64,000 bases of DNA from Erythrocercus mccallii (lineage: Eukaryota; Chordata; Aves; Passeriformes; Dicruridae): assembly GCA_013397435.1 (NCBI GenBank), contig VZRG01002021.1:62001-126000 (forward strand), in the 5' to 3' direction. The notes beneath the pieces are model-generated. The model did not search any database, was not told the origin of the DNA, and saw only the letters and a list, made by a program, of their open reading frames with translations. This document shows positions 61,144 through 64,000 of this stretch, piece by piece (the stretch's first letter is position 1; the number at the start of each line of letters is the position of its first letter). A program made the translations under genes and the position numbers.

Positions 61144-64000
61144 GCAAGCCCCTCCACACACAGCCCAAGACTTCACTGTGCATAGAGATTGTATTCACAT
61201 GTGACACGTGGTTACCACAGGTGAAGAATTGGAATACTTGCAAATCGCTCCCTTCATCCCCATCATTCCCAGCATTCTGTGGCACAGAGGTCACTGGACT
61301 ACCTTCAGAGATTTAGTTTCACCCACTGAGTCCCACTGCCTTCCCCACTGACAAACACAGGCAGTTGGAAAAGTGAGTGGTGCTCTGGAGAGCCTGGGAA
61401 TTTGGTTCATTGCAACCAGGTACAGGAGCTGGTGATGCAGTTTGTTTATAGCGATGTGAACAACTCTTCATTCTTGCGTAATAAAGCTATGAGTCTATCA
61501 TGGCCACATCTCTATGGCTGTCCTAATACCTTTCTGAGATGTGCAGATGTAACAAAACACATAGAGAAAATTACTTGATGCAGACAAGGACAGAGTTGTG
61601 CCCTGTGCCTTCCCAGATCTCCAGGATGTTGTTCAGCACAACATCCTATGCTTCACCATACCAAGCTCTGCAGAAGAACATCCTTGCTATCACCAGTGAG
61701 GTGCTACAAAACTTCAGCAAGTGACAAGGCTCTTTGGGATGTGGCTAAACAAATTCAGACACAGGCCAAAAGTGAAAGGTGGCCTACAAGGGAAAAAAAG
61801 GGAAAAGTTCTGCTGAGAGATACCAGCCTTCATTTTCCTCTTTCAGGGACAATACCCACTTAGCAAATTTGAACAGTCCATAAAAGCGATACAAACTGAT
61901 TGATGGCTGGTGGAGGTGGCAGAAATCTGTCTCAGAGGTGAGCACAGGCTGAGCTACAGCAGATGTCTGCTTAGATATCAGTTAGACAAAATCCTCTTTT
62001 GTCTCTTTCCCTAAATAACCACAGTCATACAAATACCAAGATCTTTTGATGTTCCTGAAATATTGGGGGGTCTTGGCAAAAGACACAGTGAGCTGCCTGG
62101 GGCTTGTTTACCCGGTGCATGCATGTGGTAGTTCAACAGCATTTGTCAGATCAAAAGGAAAGGCTAGGCTTTTTTTATTCCAAGTGCACAAAAGTCAGAA
62201 ATCCCCAGACCCCTTTATTTCTGTTTATTTAGCACTTCCTTTGTGCTGATTTTTCATTTCCATCTGAAAACCTTCACTTTTGCATTCAGGTGCTGGGATG
62301 TGAATCAGATGCTGTCAAGAAATAACAATCTGTCCTCTTAAAATGACAATGTATCCCCTGCTTTTAAAAGAAGAATCTTTGGCACTGATATATTTCGCAG
62401 TTACAACATTACTGCCTGCTGATCCCATTCCCCTTCAATCTGTCCCCCTTTACCATTGTCCTTCTGGACACATGAACATTTGCAGATTATAATCCTGTTT
62501 TCCTATCTTCTGATAAATCCTCCCAGAGTCAACCAGGTACCCACATGTATCACTGCAAGGAATGTTTTCTACCTTTTCTTTCCTTTGAAAGCATTATGCC
62601 CTGGAAAAATACCTACATCTATCTATTGTTGCTAAATTTCAGATTTCATGTTTCTCAGTTCTCTCTAGAGACTGCAGGTTCCCACCAGCCTTTAGCCTAC
62701 CCTATGGCTCCACAGCCATAAGAGTGGCAGCTCCTGTTGTTTCAAAGATGCTTTTACAGCAGAGGCAAAACAGGAGGAAGGAAGATGCTCACAGAAACTT
62801 CCAGAGACTCCTTTCCCTAACAGCTTCCCAGCCATTAGGACCCAGCAGAGGCATCTGGAAGACACCTGTGCCTCTAAGCCCTTCAGAAACCCTGTGGAAC
62901 ATCTCTGCCTGGCTGAGCATTCTCACCACATCTTTGGGCAATGAGGGACTAAATGGACTTAGTGCTCCTCTATCACACATAAAGCACACATTGCACAGCT
63001 CCAGGTCTTTTTGTCTCGGCCTGTTTATAAGAAGGGATGTCAGTGTCAAGCACTCCTCACTCACTTGGCTGCACTGCTCAGCAAAGGGAAGGTGCTGGAT
63101 CAGAGGCTGCCTGTTTTTCCTCTCCTAAATCCCTGGTACTACACCTCATAGAAATGTCAGCCCAGACTCTGAGCTGGCTATAGCATCATCAAAGGTGTTT
63201 AAGCTGCTGTAAAACAGGAAGGATCTGGATCCTTTGTTTCTGGTGCATCCCTGCATGTGCCATGACTTTATAAGCAATAACTAAGAATAACATTTAGCCT
63301 CCCAGCCTGAGTGCTGTGCAGAATATCAAAGTAATTCACCAGGAGTGCAACAACATGACTTTCTTCTGTCCTTCACAATCATAAAAATGTCCTCGCCTCC
63401 CACATCCAGGAAAACAGTTTCGTTTATCCCCTAAATTATATGGAAATCAACAAAAGCGGCAGAGTCCTTGTTTTACCTGATGTTCCACTTGAGAAGGAGC
63501 AGTGTGAGAGGCTCTGTCACGGCAACTGCTTGTCCCTTGCAGACGAGCTGTCTCCAGGCCTCTCCGATTACATCTTTGCTGTTATAATTCACATCCTGCA
63601 CTTATTAGTGATAAGGTCAATGGGAGCAATTACAATGGGAGTCGCTGAAAACTATGTTGTTGCACATGCTCCCAGCGACACTCACTGTGCTACAGAAACC
63701 AAAAATAACTTCCTGGTCTCCCAGAGCAGCATGGAAAATATTTCCCTGTATTTTCTTGGTTATGGATAACTTCCCTTCTTTAGGTTTACAGTGGCTATTT
63801 CTCCAGGAGAGCCAAATACAAATCTCCCATGGGGCATGTACCGTTTTCCCCTGCTTTCACCCTGGAGATCTCCATGTCGTCCTTATGAAGGCAAGAAGTC
63901 ATTCTCCCTCACTTCTCTGACTCCTATTTACTTGTACACAGCTTTAACTCAATATTTTTCCCTTCCTTTTTTTCCAGCATCCACAGACTTCTCCTCTTAC

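Larger units (their letters stand above)
55270..64000. other. Gene-poor region, no gene recognised
   Basis: One CR1-derived block (59.6-60.3 kb) and a CR1 tail are the only repeats recognised. No SLC45A4 transporter exon was found on either strand, although human synteny predicts that gene to the right. The last 0.6 kb (about 63.4-63.7 kb) has unusually many CpGs for its surroundings and no repeat. Confidence 0.5.

Noticed and set aside
55270..64000. Expected SLC45A4 coding exons
   Set aside because: No segment matching the transporter's helices was seen in any frame.

Overview
The window looks like a stretch of a bird genome. It is a mid-GC, gene-poor vertebrate sequence. About twenty fragments of CR1, the dominant LINE of birds, are scattered through it on both strands, recognisable by 3' ends of the type 'tagaatcatagaatgg' and 'ccttccaacccaa'. 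I see no Alu, L1 or other mammal-type young repeats. The species cannot be fixed from the sequence. Crocodilians and turtles also carry CR1, but the density and the subfamily look favour a bird.

Only one protein-coding gene can be supported: a complete, intronless coding exon at 41919-42980 (+) for a 353-residue class A G-protein-coupled receptor that I identify as GPR20. It is preceded by a strong splice acceptor (41881-41898), so at least one untranslated exon lies upstream. A plausible first exon sits 22 kb upstream in a small CpG island. There a perfect cAMP-response element (19639-19646), a TATA-like box (19648-19655), a CpG-rich exon candidate (about 19680-19788) and a GTGAGT donor (19789-19794) are arranged in the right order on the + strand. 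A candidate polyadenylation signal follows the gene at 43367-43372.

Layout. 1-19.6 kb: no gene recognised, CR1 fragments and simple repeats, plus an unexplained 296-codon open frame on the minus strand at 4964-5854. 19.6-19.99 kb: CpG island and promoter candidate. 19.8-41.9 kb: probable GPR20 intron, with CR1s, a diverged direct duplication (about 29.4 and 31.5 kb), inverted repeats and a possible cryptic exon near 37.1 kb. 41.9-43.4 kb: GPR20 coding exon and 3' UTR. 43.4-54.2 kb: intergenic. 54.2-55.2 kb: a CR1 fragment, a second and stronger CpG island, and a degenerate minisatellite with units of about 50-55 bp. 55.2-64 kb: no gene recognised, with one long CR1 copy at 59.6-60.3 kb.

In human the local order is SLC45A4 - GPR20 - PTP4A3, with GPR20 and PTP4A3 divergent. 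If this order holds here, the left flank should lead towards PTP4A3 (minus strand) and the right-hand CpG island could be a 5' end of SLC45A4. This is inference from synteny: I found no coding exon of either gene in the window.
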